Notes under the pieces: model-generated
Databases searched by the model: none
What the model saw: only the letters and a program-made list of their open reading frames with translations
Told to the model about the DNA's origin: nothing
NCBI GenBank assembly: GCA_002372545.1
Contig: DFHD01000090.1
Span: 1 to 16,564, forward strand
Direction of reading: 5' to 3'
Origin: Lachnospiraceae bacterium UBA3732
GTDB taxonomy: Bacteria > Bacillota > Clostridia > Lachnospirales > Lachnospiraceae
DNA: 16,564 nt
In this document: in pieces, positions 1 to 6,611 of the stretch
Position numbering within the stretch: the first letter of the stretch is position 1
How the letters are laid out: each line of letters begins with the position of its first letter
Program-made: the position numbers and the translations under genes

Positions 1-1455
1 ATCACCTTCCAGAACTTCTTTAACAAATATGATAAAAAGGCAGGCATGACCGGTACCGCCCAGACAGAGGAAAACGAGTTCCGTGAGATCTACAGCATGG
101 ACGTTGTCTGCGTACCCACCAATAAGCCTGTTGCCCGCGTGGATGAAGACGACGCGGTATATAAAACAAAGAAGGAAAAGCTGAATGCCATCATCGAAGA
201 GGTGGCGGAATGCAACCATCGCGGACAGCCGGTTCTGGTTGGTACCGTGAATATCGATTCCTCCGAGGAGATCAGCGCGCTGCTGACCCGGAGAGGCATA
301 AAGCATAAGGTGCTGAACGCAAAGTTCCATGAAATGGAAGCGGAGATCATTGCGGATGCCGGACAGAAGGGCGCCGTTACCATCGCCACCAATATGGCCG
401 GCCGTGGTACGGATATCAAGCTGGGCGAAGGCGTTGCCGAGCTGGGCGGACTGAATGTCATCGGTACAGAGCGGCATGAATCCCGCCGTATCGATAACCA
501 GCTGCGGGGCCGTTCCGGCCGTCAGGGAGACCCGGGACATTCCAAGTTCTACCTCTCTCTGGAGGATGATCTGATGCGCCTCTTCGGTTCCGAGAGGGTC
601 ATCAAGGTGTATGATGCCCTGCGGATCCCGGAGGGTGAGGAAATCCAGCATAAGACCATCACCAATTTCGTGGCAAGAGCCCAGAAGAAGATCGAGTCCA
701 ACAACTTTGCCATCCGTAAGAATCTGCTGGAGTATGATGAAGTTAACAATGAGCAGCGCGAAGTGATCTACGCCGAGAGAAAGAAGGTTCTGGACGGCGA
801 GAACATGCGGGATACCATCGTCGGCATGATGGACGACACGGTTGCGAATTATGTAAACCGCGTGGCCAGCGCAGAGGCAGACCCGAGCGAGTGGGATATG
901 GCTGAACTGAACGATATGCTCCGTCCCATCATCCCCTTCCCGGAAATGATCGAGCTGGACGAAGAGGAAAAGGACCGCGGAAGCGCCGAGCATCTGGTGA
1001 AGAGACTCCAGAAGGAGGCCGAGGAGCTGTACCGCGAGAAGGAGGAGGAGCTCACCGAGGGCGGCGCCGATGTAAGAGAGCTCGAGCGCATCGTCCTGCT
1101 GAAGATCGTAGACCAGAAGTGGATGAACAACATCGACGACATGGACCAGCTGCGCCAGGGTATCGGCCTGCAGTCCTACGGCTCGCGTGATCCGGTTGTG
1201 GAATATAAGCTTGCCGGATATGAGATGTTCAACGAAATGACTGACTCCATCAAGGAGGATACGACAAGAGCCATGTTCCACATCCGTCTGAAGGAAAAGG
1301 TGGAGAGAGAGCAGGTGGCCAAGGTTACCGGTACCAATAAGGATGAGACGCTGAAGAAGGGACCGGTGAAGAAGGATAAGAAGATCGGAAGAAATGACCC
1401 CTGTCCCTGCGGAAGCGGAAAGAAATACAAGAACTGCCACGGACGGGTAAGCTGA
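1..1455 (+). CDS. secA: SecA preprotein translocase ATPase, C-terminal part (5' end outside window)
   Basis: SecA is the ATPase motor that pushes unfolded secretory proteins through the SecYEG channel at the inner face of the membrane. Reading frame 1 is open from the first base, so the gene is cut at its 5' end and 484 residues are visible. These begin in the region before the KAGMTGTA motif. The second nucleotide-binding fold is clear: ATNMAGRGTDI (motif V) and QLRGRSGRQGDPG (motif VI, from about visible residue 167). The helical scaffold/wing region follows. The protein ends in a SEC-C zinc-binding tail, with ligands C468, C470, C479 and H480 in visible-residue numbering (CPCGSG...NCH). 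That tail binds SecB or ribosomes in other bacteria. The stop lies 24 bp before prfB, the usual Firmicute neighbour. Identification is secure; nothing looks damaged. Confidence 0.98.
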   Translation: MTFQNFFNKYDKKAGMTGTAQTEENEFREIYSMDVVCVPTNKPVARVDEDDAVYKTKKEKLNAIIEEVAECNHRGQPVLVGTVNIDSSEEISALLTRRGIKHKVLNAKFHEMEAEIIADAGQKGAVTIATNMAGRGTDIKLGEGVAELGGLNVIGTERHESRRIDNQLRGRSGRQGDPGHSKFYLSLEDDLMRLFGSERVIKVYDALRIPEGEEIQHKTITNFVARAQKKIESNNFAIRKNLLEYDEVNNEQREVIYAERKKVLDGENMRDTIVGMMDDTVANYVNRVASAEADPSEWDMAELNDMLRPIIPFPEMIELDEEEKDRGSAEHLVKRLQKEAEELYREKEEELTEGGADVRELERIVLLKIVDQKWMNNIDDMDQLRQGIGLQSYGSRDPVVEYKLAGYEMFNEMTDSIKEDTTRAMFHIRLKEKVEREQVAKVTGTNKDETLKKGPVKKDKKIGRNDPCPCGSGKKYKNCHGRVS

Positions 1456-1479
1456 GACAGATTGGAAGGGTGATAGACA

Positions 1480-2598
1480 GTGCTGGAGCTGGATGAGTAT
1501 AAGTATACCTACGGTAAATACCGGGAGCCCCTGAATGAGGTGAAGGATTCACTGGACATCACGGGGAAGGAAAAGCGGATCGGTGAGCTGGAAAAGAGTA
1601 TGGAGCAGGAGGGCTTCTGGGACGATGCTGCTGCCAGCGGCAAGGTCATGAAGGAGCTGAAGAACCTGAAGGATACCATTGAGGAATTCCGCACCATGGA
1701 ATCTGCTTATGAAGATATCGGCGTAATGCTGGAGATGGCAGAGGAAGAGGGCGATGATGACCTCGTGATGGAAGCCGGAGAGATGCTGAAGGGCTTCTCG
1801 GAGAAGTTTGACCAGTTCCGGATCGACACGCTGCTGTCCGGCGAATTTGATGAGAATAACGCTGTGCTTACCCTTCATGCGGGAGCGGGCGGCACCGAGA
1901 GCTGCGACTGGGCAGGCATGCTGTTCCGTATGTATTCCAAGTGGGCGGACCGCCATGGCTTTACCATGGAGGTGCTGGACTATCTGGATGGCGATGAAGC
2001 GGGGATCAAGTCCGCCACCTTTCAGATTAACGGATATCATGCCTATGGCTATCTGAAGTCCGAGAAGGGAATCCACCGCCTTGTCCGGATCTCTCCCTTC
2101 AACGCCAACGGAAAGCGGCAAACCTCCTTTGTTTCGCTGGAGGTCATGCCGGAGCTGGACGATAATATAGAGGTAGAGATAAGCGAGGACGATCTCCGGA
2201 TCGATACCTACCGGGCCAGCGGCGCAGGCGGCCAGCATATCAACAAAACCTCCTCCGCTATCCGGATCACCCATATTCCCACGGGTATTGTGGTGCAGTG
2301 CCAGAATGAGCGGAGCCAGCACCAGAATAAGGATAAGGCGATGCAGATGCTGAAGGCGAGGCTGTATCTTCTGAAACAGCAGGAGAACCAGGAGAAGCTT
2401 TCGGATATCCGCGGCGAGGTGGCGGAAAACGGCTTTGGCAGCCAGATCCGTTCCTATGTACTTCAGCCCTATACACTGGTAAAGGACCACAGAACCAACT
2501 GCGAGGTGGGAGATGCCGGCCGGGTCCTGGACGGAGATATCGATCCCTTTATCAATGCATATCTGAAATGGATCAGCATCGGAGATAAGGAAGACTGA
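1480..2598 (+). CDS. prfB: Peptide chain release factor 2, no programmed frameshift
   Basis: RF2 recognises UGA and UAA stop codons in the ribosomal A site and triggers peptide release. The 372-residue product carries the anticodon-like tripeptide S205-P206-F207 and the catalytic G250-G251-Q252. Both sit at exactly the numbers used for E. coli RF2, so the N terminus is collinear with that protein. Residue 246 is Ala; E. coli K-12 has the less active Thr there. The start is GTG with GGAAGGG about 9 nt upstream. In many bacteria an in-frame UGA at codon 26 forces a +1 autoregulatory shift. Here codons 25-26 are CTG GAC (Leu-Asp) and the frame is uninterrupted. The gene follows secA by 24 bp and is probably co-transcribed with it. 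Confidence 0.97.
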   Translation: MLELDEYKYTYGKYREPLNEVKDSLDITGKEKRIGELEKSMEQEGFWDDAAASGKVMKELKNLKDTIEEFRTMESAYEDIGVMLEMAEEEGDDDLVMEAGEMLKGFSEKFDQFRIDTLLSGEFDENNAVLTLHAGAGGTESCDWAGMLFRMYSKWADRHGFTMEVLDYLDGDEAGIKSATFQINGYHAYGYLKSEKGIHRLVRISPFNANGKRQTSFVSLEVMPELDDNIEVEISEDDLRIDTYRASGAGGQHINKTSSAIRITHIPTGIVVQCQNERSQHQNKDKAMQMLKARLYLLKQQENQEKLSDIRGEVAENGFGSQIRSYVLQPYTLVKDHRTNCEVGDAGRVLDGDIDPFINAYLKWISIGDKED

Positions 2599-2621
2599 TC
2601 CCCGAATGAAGTGGTAAGAAA

Positions 2622-2636
2622 CCGGATTTGATCCGG
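2622..2636 (+). promoter_or_regulatory. Small perfect hairpin in the prfB-hom spacer
   Basis: A six-base inverted repeat (CCGGAT / ATCCGG) with a three-base TTG loop lies between the prfB stop and the hom ribosome binding site. It is followed by C and then an A run, not a T run, so it is not a + strand intrinsic terminator. It could stabilise the downstream mRNA end or affect hom initiation; the function is inferred only. Confidence 0.35.
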
Positions 2637-2662
2637 CAAAAAGGAGATAAAAAGAGATAGCC

Positions 2663-3865
2663 GTGAAAAATGTAGCGATTCTTGGTTATGGTACCATCGG
2701 AAGCGGTGTGTATCAGGTGATCCGGCAGAATAATTCCCATGTTTCCCGCCGCGCAGGCGACGAGGTCCGGGTAAAATACGTTCTGGACATCAGGGAGTTC
2801 CCCGGGGATCCGGTGGAAAGCGTTCTGGTTCATGATGTGGAGATCATCCTGCAGGATCCCGAGGTAGATGTGGTGGTGGAAGTGATGGGCGGTACGAAGC
2901 CGGCCTATGACTTTGTTAAGCGCGCTATTCTTGCGGGAAAGAGTGTCTGCACCTCCAATAAGGAGCTGGTGGCCAAGCATGGAGCGGAGCTTCTCCGCCT
3001 GGCAAAGGAAAGAAACATCAACTTCTTCTTCGAGGCGTCTGTGGGCGGCGGTATTCCGGTGATCCGTCCCATGTCCTCCTCCCTTACACCGGATCATATC
3101 GAAGAGATTTCCGGTATTTTGAACGGAACAACGAATTATATCCTCACCAAGATGACCGAGGAGGGGCTTCCCTTTGACACGGTCCTTAAGGAAGCGCAGG
3201 AAAAGGGCTACGCCGAGCGGAATCCCGAGGCGGATGTAGAGGGCTATGACGCATGCCGCAAGATTGCCATTCTGGCCAGCCTGGCTTATGAAAAGCAGGT
3301 GGATTTTGAGGATATTTATACCGAGGGCATCAGCGCCATCACCAAAGAGGATCTGGAATATGCGGGCTCTCTTGGCGGAGCGGTCAAGCTTCTGGGTATG
3401 GCGAGAAAGGATAATGGCAAGGTAGTGGCTATGGTCGCACCCTTCCTGGTATCCGGAGACAGCCCCCTTGCTTCTGTAAGAGGCGTGTTCAATGCGATCC
3501 TCGTCCGCGGCGATATGCTCGGTGACGTAATGTTTTACGGAAAGGGCGCAGGCAAGCTTGCCACCGCAAGCGCAGTTGTGGCGGATGTGATCGAGGCCAT
3601 CCGGAAAAACGGCAGGACGGACGAAGTGTTCTGGTCCGAGGAAAAGCGGGAGCTGGGCAGCGTGGATGCCTTCTCCACCCGGTACCTGGTGCGGATCAAG
3701 GGCACAGGCCGTATGGAGGAGATCGAGAAGGCCTTTGGTGAGGTGGAATATCTGAAGCCGGTGGCCGGCGGAGAGACTGCTTTCCTGACGGAATCCATGA
3801 CCGGAAAGGCTTTCCGGGAGGCGGTCGGGGATATGGAGCTGATCTCCAGAATCCGCGTGCTGTAA
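2663..3865 (+). CDS. hom: Homoserine dehydrogenase
   Basis: The enzyme reduces aspartate semialdehyde to homoserine with NAD(P)H, the branch step towards threonine and methionine. The 400-residue protein starts with a Rossmann fold (G8-Y-G10-T-I-G13). N99-K100 of the TSNKELVA segment follows. The catalytic/dimer domain contains NGTTNYIL and the family signature NPEADVEGYDACRK. The C-terminal 60 or so residues, ending SRIRVL, look like a shortened ACT domain that lacks the usual D-x-PGVL loop. The length is somewhat under that of ACT-bearing Hom proteins such as the Bacillus one (about 430). The start is GTG. An AAGGAG lies 16 nt upstream, and a closer AGAGA lies 5 nt from the start. lysC, an earlier enzyme of the same pathway, follows after 201 bp. 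Identification is secure; the state of feedback control is uncertain. Confidence 0.96.
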   Translation: MKNVAILGYGTIGSGVYQVIRQNNSHVSRRAGDEVRVKYVLDIREFPGDPVESVLVHDVEIILQDPEVDVVVEVMGGTKPAYDFVKRAILAGKSVCTSNKELVAKHGAELLRLAKERNINFFFEASVGGGIPVIRPMSSSLTPDHIEEISGILNGTTNYILTKMTEEGLPFDTVLKEAQEKGYAERNPEADVEGYDACRKIAILASLAYEKQVDFEDIYTEGISAITKEDLEYAGSLGGAVKLLGMARKDNGKVVAMVAPFLVSGDSPLASVRGVFNAILVRGDMLGDVMFYGKGAGKLATASAVVADVIEAIRKNGRTDEVFWSEEKRELGSVDAFSTRYLVRIKGTGRMEEIEKAFGEVEYLKPVAGGETAFLTESMTGKAFREAVGDMELISRIRVL

Positions 3866-3892
3866 AGAGGTGCATGTATCATCAAGCGCACA

Positions 3893-3914
3893 CCGGCAGG
3901 CGCAGATATGCCGG
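3893..3914 (+). promoter_or_regulatory. Hairpin in hom-lysC spacer (first of two)
   Basis: CCGGCA and TGCCGG form a perfect six-base stem with a ten-base loop, 28 bases after the hom stop. There is no T run after it, so it is not an intrinsic terminator. It lies in a 201-bp spacer that is unusually long for this window. A leader-RNA role is possible but is inference. Confidence 0.3.
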
Positions 3915-4011
3915 ACGGAATATGATAGAAGGATAAGCGGAGCATGCAGATGCGTGCGCTGCTGCCGATAAAAAAACAAACGAAGTTTGGCGGATCTCAT
4001 GAACAGTCCGG

Positions 4012-4028
4012 CCTGCGGAGAGCGCAGG
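4012..4028 (+). promoter_or_regulatory. Hairpin in hom-lysC spacer (second of two)
   Basis: CCTGCG and CGCAGG form a perfect six-base stem around a five-base GAGAG loop, ending 38 bases before the lysC start codon. No T run follows. Together with the upstream hairpin it makes this leader more structured than other spacers in the window. No known riboswitch consensus could be matched convincingly. Confidence 0.3.
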
Positions 4029-4066
4029 GCAGAGGGCTGTCGGGTGAGGCCCCGGGAGGCAGGAGA

Positions 4067-5269
4067 ATGTTAGTTGTAAAAAAATTCGGAGGAACCTCTG
4101 TGGGAAACCGCGACAGGATCTTTAATGTGGCCAACCGCTGCATAGAGGAATATCGTCGCGGAAATGATGTGGTGGTGGTACTGTCCGCCATGGGTAAGTA
4201 CACCGATGTGCTGATCGGAATGGCAAAGGAGATGAATGAGAATCCCCCCAAGCGGGAGATGGATATGCTCCTTACCACCGGAGAGCAGCAGTCTGTTGCG
4301 CTTATGGCCATGGCCATGGCAAGTCTGGGTGTTCCGGCAGTTTCACTGAACGCCTTTCAGGTTGCCATGCATACGACATCGAATTATTCCAGTGCAAGGC
4401 TGAAGCGGATCGATGCGGAAAGGATCCGGGCGGAGCTGGAGCAGAGAAAGATCGTCATTGTCACAGGCTTCCAGGGTGTGAATAAATATGATGACCTGAC
4501 CACGCTGGGGCGGGGCGGATCGGATACCACGGCGGTTGCACTTGCGGCAGCGCTTCATGCAGATAAATGCGAGATCTATACGGATGTGGATGGCGTATAT
4601 ACCGCCGATCCCAGAAAGGTGCCCACGGCAAGGAAGCTGGATTTTGTAACCTACGATGAGATGCTGGAGCTGGCAACCCTTGGTGCAGGCGTGCTGCACA
4701 ACCGTTCTGTCGAGCTGGCCAAGAAATACGGCGTGCAGCTTGTGGTACGGTCCAGTCTGGATATGAGTGAAGGAACCATCGTAAAGGGAGGACATAAAAT
4801 GGAGAAGATGATCGTCAGCGGCGTTGCTGCCGATACCGATGCTGCCAGAGTAGCCGTAATCGGTCTTAAGGATGAACCGGGCGTTGCTTTTAAGCTTTTC
4901 AATGAGCTTGCAAAAAAGAATATCAATATCGACATGATCCTGCAGTCCGTAGGACGTCATGGAACAAAGGATATTACCTTTACCTGCAGCGATGAAGCTG
5001 CGGATGAGGCGGAGAAGGTAATCTCCGAGAAGATGGAATTCGAGTCCATCGATGTCAATAAGGATGTGGCCAAGGTATCCATCGTGGGTGCCGGCATGCA
5101 GAGTAATGCAGGCGTTGCAGCCAAGATGTTTGAGGCACTGTATGATGCCAATATCAATATCCGGATGATCTCTACATCGGAGATCCGGGTTACTGTTCTG
5201 ATCGATGAGAAGGAAGCTGACCGGGCGATGAACGCCATCCATGATAAGTTTGATCTTGGCGATCACTGA
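4067..5269 (+). CDS. lysC: Aspartokinase (class II type, catalytic domain plus two ACT domains)
   Basis: The enzyme phosphorylates aspartate, the first committed step towards lysine, threonine and methionine. The 400-residue protein opens with the kinase signature K6-FGGTSV. TTGEQQSVALMA, TLGRGGSDTTA and YTDVDGVYTADPRKV of the amino-acid kinase fold follow. Two ACT domains fill the C terminus: one from about residue 255 (DEPGVAFKLFNELAKKNINID) and one from about 335 with SNAGVAAKMFEAL. The ATG at 4067 is chosen because the family begins right at this point, and GGGAGG (4054-4059) lies 7 nt upstream. The frame stays open for 41 more codons upstream, but these are low in conservation and rich in Arg/Gly. 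A second in-frame start lies at Met245 (see the separate entry). The gene ends just before a strong terminator and is paired with hom. Confidence 0.96.
   Translation: MLVVKKFGGTSVGNRDRIFNVANRCIEEYRRGNDVVVVLSAMGKYTDVLIGMAKEMNENPPKREMDMLLTTGEQQSVALMAMAMASLGVPAVSLNAFQVAMHTTSNYSSARLKRIDAERIRAELEQRKIVIVTGFQGVNKYDDLTTLGRGGSDTTAVALAAALHADKCEIYTDVDGVYTADPRKVPTARKLDFVTYDEMLELATLGAGVLHNRSVELAKKYGVQLVVRSSLDMSEGTIVKGGHKMEKMIVSGVAADTDAARVAVIGLKDEPGVAFKLFNELAKKNINIDMILQSVGRHGTKDITFTCSDEAADEAEKVISEKMEFESIDVNKDVAKVSIVGAGMQSNAGVAAKMFEALYDANINIRMISTSEIRVTVLIDEKEADRAMNAIHDKFDLGDH
4785..5269 (+). CDS. Internal in-frame start in lysC, likely free beta (ACT) subunit
   Basis: AGGGAGG at 4785-4791 sits 7 nt before an in-frame ATG at 4799, codon 245 of lysC. 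Initiation there would give a 156-residue protein made of both ACT domains. In Bacillus subtilis aspartokinase II and Corynebacterium aspartokinase, such an internal start makes the beta subunit of an alpha2-beta2 enzyme, and the Bacillus beta chain also begins at the residues joining kinase and ACT parts. The protein context here (MEKMIVSGVAAD) is the same type of junction. The strength and spacing of the site match the best ribosome binding sites in this window. Actual translation is inferred. The coordinates include the ribosome binding site. Confidence 0.7.
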
Positions 5270-5276
5270 TCAAAGG

Positions 5277-5309
5277 AAAAGGGCGTTCGTTTAGAATGCC
5301 CTTTTCTTT
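5277..5309 (+). terminator. Rho-independent terminator after lysC
   Basis: A 12-base stem (AAAAGGGCGTTC with GAATGCCCTTTT, one G-U pair) and a five-base GTTTA loop begin seven bases after the lysC stop. A T-rich tail (TTTTCTTT) follows and overlaps the stem's 3' arm. It is the clearest intrinsic terminator in the window. It would end the secA-prfB-hom-lysC transcript, or attenuate read-through into the deaminase gene. Confidence 0.9.
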
Positions 5310-5369
5310 CAGAAAGCAGGCCATTCGGGGGATATGGCCGGGGGATGACAAACGAAAAGGAGGAGAAGG

Positions 5370-5855
5370 ATGCAGAAACGGGATGATTACATCAGCTGGG
5401 ACCAGTATTTCATGGGTATCGCCGTGCTTTCCGCAGAGAGGAGCAAGGACCCCAATACACAGGTCGGCGCATGTATCGTAGGCGAAGATAACCGCATTCT
5501 GTCCGTTGGCTACAACGGCATGCCGGAGGGCTGCGAGGATGACGATATGCCCTGGGGACGGGACGGTTCTGCGCTGGACTCCAAGTATATGTTTGTTTGT
5601 CACGCGGAGCTGAATGCCATTCTGAATTACAGAGGCAACGGGAGCATGAAGGGAGCAAGATGCTATGTTACGCTGTTTCCCTGCAATGAGTGCGCCAAGG
5701 CCATTATCCAGAGCGGGATCCGGGAGGTGATCTACCTCTCCGATAAGTACGGGGATTCGGACAGCACAAAAGCGTCCAAGCAGATGTTCAATCTGACCGG
5801 CGTAAAATACCGGATGTATGAACCGAAGGGGCGCAGGCTTGTTGTAGAGGTGTAG
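5370..5855 (+). CDS. Deoxycytidylate (dCMP) deaminase
   Basis: The protein (161 residues) belongs to the zinc cytidine/deoxycytidylate deaminase fold. It has the H78-A-E80 proton-transfer motif and the P104-C105-x-x-C108 zinc ligands. The long insert before HAE (GYNGMPEGCEDD, PWGRDG) is typical of dCMP deaminases and not of tRNA-adenosine or cytidine deaminases. dCMP is converted to dUMP, feeding thymidylate synthesis. The start is well supported by AAGGAGG at 5357-5363, 6 nt upstream. The gene lies alone between the lysC terminator and the tsaE run. I see no clear promoter in the 60 bases before it, so it may depend on read-through or a weak promoter. Related genes are called comEB in Bacillus, but I do not assign that symbol. 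Confidence 0.93.
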   Translation: MQKRDDYISWDQYFMGIAVLSAERSKDPNTQVGACIVGEDNRILSVGYNGMPEGCEDDDMPWGRDGSALDSKYMFVCHAELNAILNYRGNGSMKGARCYVTLFPCNECAKAIIQSGIREVIYLSDKYGDSDSTKASKQMFNLTGVKYRMYEPKGRRLVVEV

Positions 5856-5917
5856 AGGGCGCTCCGGTGTTTATATCAGAAGGAGCGGTTTTGCGGCAAC
5901 CGGCCCAAAACAGAACC

Positions 5918-5955
5918 GCAGATGAACTGCAGATGGTGCAGATGAACTGCAGATG
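5918..5955 (+). repeat. Short tandem repeat before tsaE (18 bp, two copies)
   Basis: The 18-base unit GCAGATGAACTGCAGATG occurs exactly twice (5918-5935 and 5938-5955), a 20-base period. Each unit itself contains GCAGATG twice. It lies in the 135-bp spacer between the deaminase stop and the tsaE start. No function is known; it looks like a slippage or duplication product. Confidence 0.85.
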
Positions 5956-5990
5956 AATTGCGCCGCGGGAGTGGCAGCCGGCAGTAAGAT

Positions 5991-6470
5991 ATGAAAGATA
6001 ATATGGTGGAAGAAAAGAAAGCGGAAAACTGCATAGCGGCGGAAACCGTCCGGGAGACGCATTCCGAGGCGGAAACCTTTCTTTTGGCCAGAGAGCTGGG
6101 CGAAAAAGCCGGTCCGGGAGAGGTGTATCTTCTCCGGGGAGACCTGGGCGTCGGCAAGACTGTATTCGCCAGAGGCTTCGCTGCCGGTCTGGGGATCACG
6201 GAGCCGGTTACCAGTCCCACCTTCACGATCCTGAAGGAGTATCCGGAGGGGCGGCTTCCGCTTTATCATTTTGATGTTTACCGGGTGGGCGACCCGGATG
6301 AAATGGAGGAGACCGGGTATTTTGAATATCTGGAGGGCGACGGCGTCCTTCTCATTGAGTGGCCGGAAATGATCGAGGAGATCCTTCCGGAGAGCTGTAC
6401 ATCCGTAACGATCGAAAAGGATACGGAAAAAGGCTTTGACTACCGGCGGATCAGCATCCGGAACAGTTAA
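5991..6470 (+). CDS. tsaE: tRNA threonylcarbamoyladenosine biosynthesis ATPase TsaE
   Basis: TsaE is the ATPase that helps the TsaB-TsaD complex complete t6A at position 37 of ANN-decoding tRNAs. The 159-residue protein has the Walker A motif G50-DLGVGKT57, then TSPTFTI and LYHFDVYR, which are TsaE signatures, and LIEWPE near the end. The size matches the family (about 140-160). The N-terminal 25 residues are variable. The ribosome binding site of the 5991 start is weak, and Met5 (6003) is an alternative. tsaB follows. Between them, the tsaE frame stays open after the TAA for 46 further codons and closes on the tsaB start (see the findings). A tandem repeat lies upstream. Confidence 0.93.
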   Translation: MKDNMVEEKKAENCIAAETVRETHSEAETFLLARELGEKAGPGEVYLLRGDLGVGKTVFARGFAAGLGITEPVTSPTFTILKEYPEGRLPLYHFDVYRVGDPDEMEETGYFEYLEGDGVLLIEWPEMIEEILPESCTSVTIEKDTEKGFDYRRISIRNS

Positions 6471-6611
6471 GCGTTTTTCAATGAAAAAGAGATATTCGTG
6501 CCTCCTTCCGGGGAAGCTGCGGAGCCGCAGGGAGCAGGAATGGAAATCGGAGAAACGGAAATCGAAGAAATGGAAATCGAAGAAACGAGTGGAGTGACAG
6601 AAGATTCATGA
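6471..6611 (+). other. Open frame joining the tsaE stop to the tsaB start, with possible small ORF
   Basis: This stretch is in frame with tsaE, starts directly after its TAA, has no stop for 46 codons, and ends at a TGA (6609-6611) that overlaps the tsaB ATG as ATGA. Possible starts inside it are GTG 6498 and ATG 6540; neither has a strong ribosome binding site. The last half encodes an acidic repeat (EIGET, EIEEM, EIEET) from a 15-base tandem repeat. It could be a small coupling ORF, a former C-terminal extension of TsaE cut off by a stop codon, or chance. I do not recognise the peptide. Confidence 0.35.
6540..6584 (+). repeat. 15-bp tandem repeat, three copies
   Basis: Three consecutive 15-base units (6540-6554, 6555-6569, 6570-6584) follow the pattern A(T/C)GGAAATCG(G/A)AGAA, with two variable positions. 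The period is a multiple of three and the units keep the frame that runs from tsaE to tsaB, encoding Met/Thr-Glu-Ile-Gly/Glu-Glu. Confidence 0.9.

Noticed and set aside
2573..4000. Long minus-strand open frame opposite hom
   Set aside because: It mirrors a conserved + strand gene, shows no recognisable motif and has no good start signal. It reflects codon bias. The same holds for the long minus-strand frames opposite prfB, lysC, tsaD and the DUF885 and LTA-synthase-like genes.
3866..4045. Lysine riboswitch before lysC
   Set aside because: It starts with AGAGGTGC and has a fitting length, but I could not find the GGCTGAAAGG and GCCGAAG core elements or a closing P1 stem. It is kept only as a question in the findings.
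3944..4066. 41-codon N-terminal extension of lysC
   Set aside because: Aspartokinases begin at the KFGGTSV segment. The 4067 ATG has a good GGGAGG, while the upstream part is Arg/Gly-rich and unlike the family.
5860..5892. Second terminator after the dCMP deaminase gene
   Set aside because: CGCTCC/GGAGCG gives only a six-base stem with a 16-base loop and a four-T tail; too weak to call.
5918..5955. CRISPR-like repeat
   Set aside because: Only two copies with a two-base gap and no spacers or cas genes; it is a simple tandem duplication.
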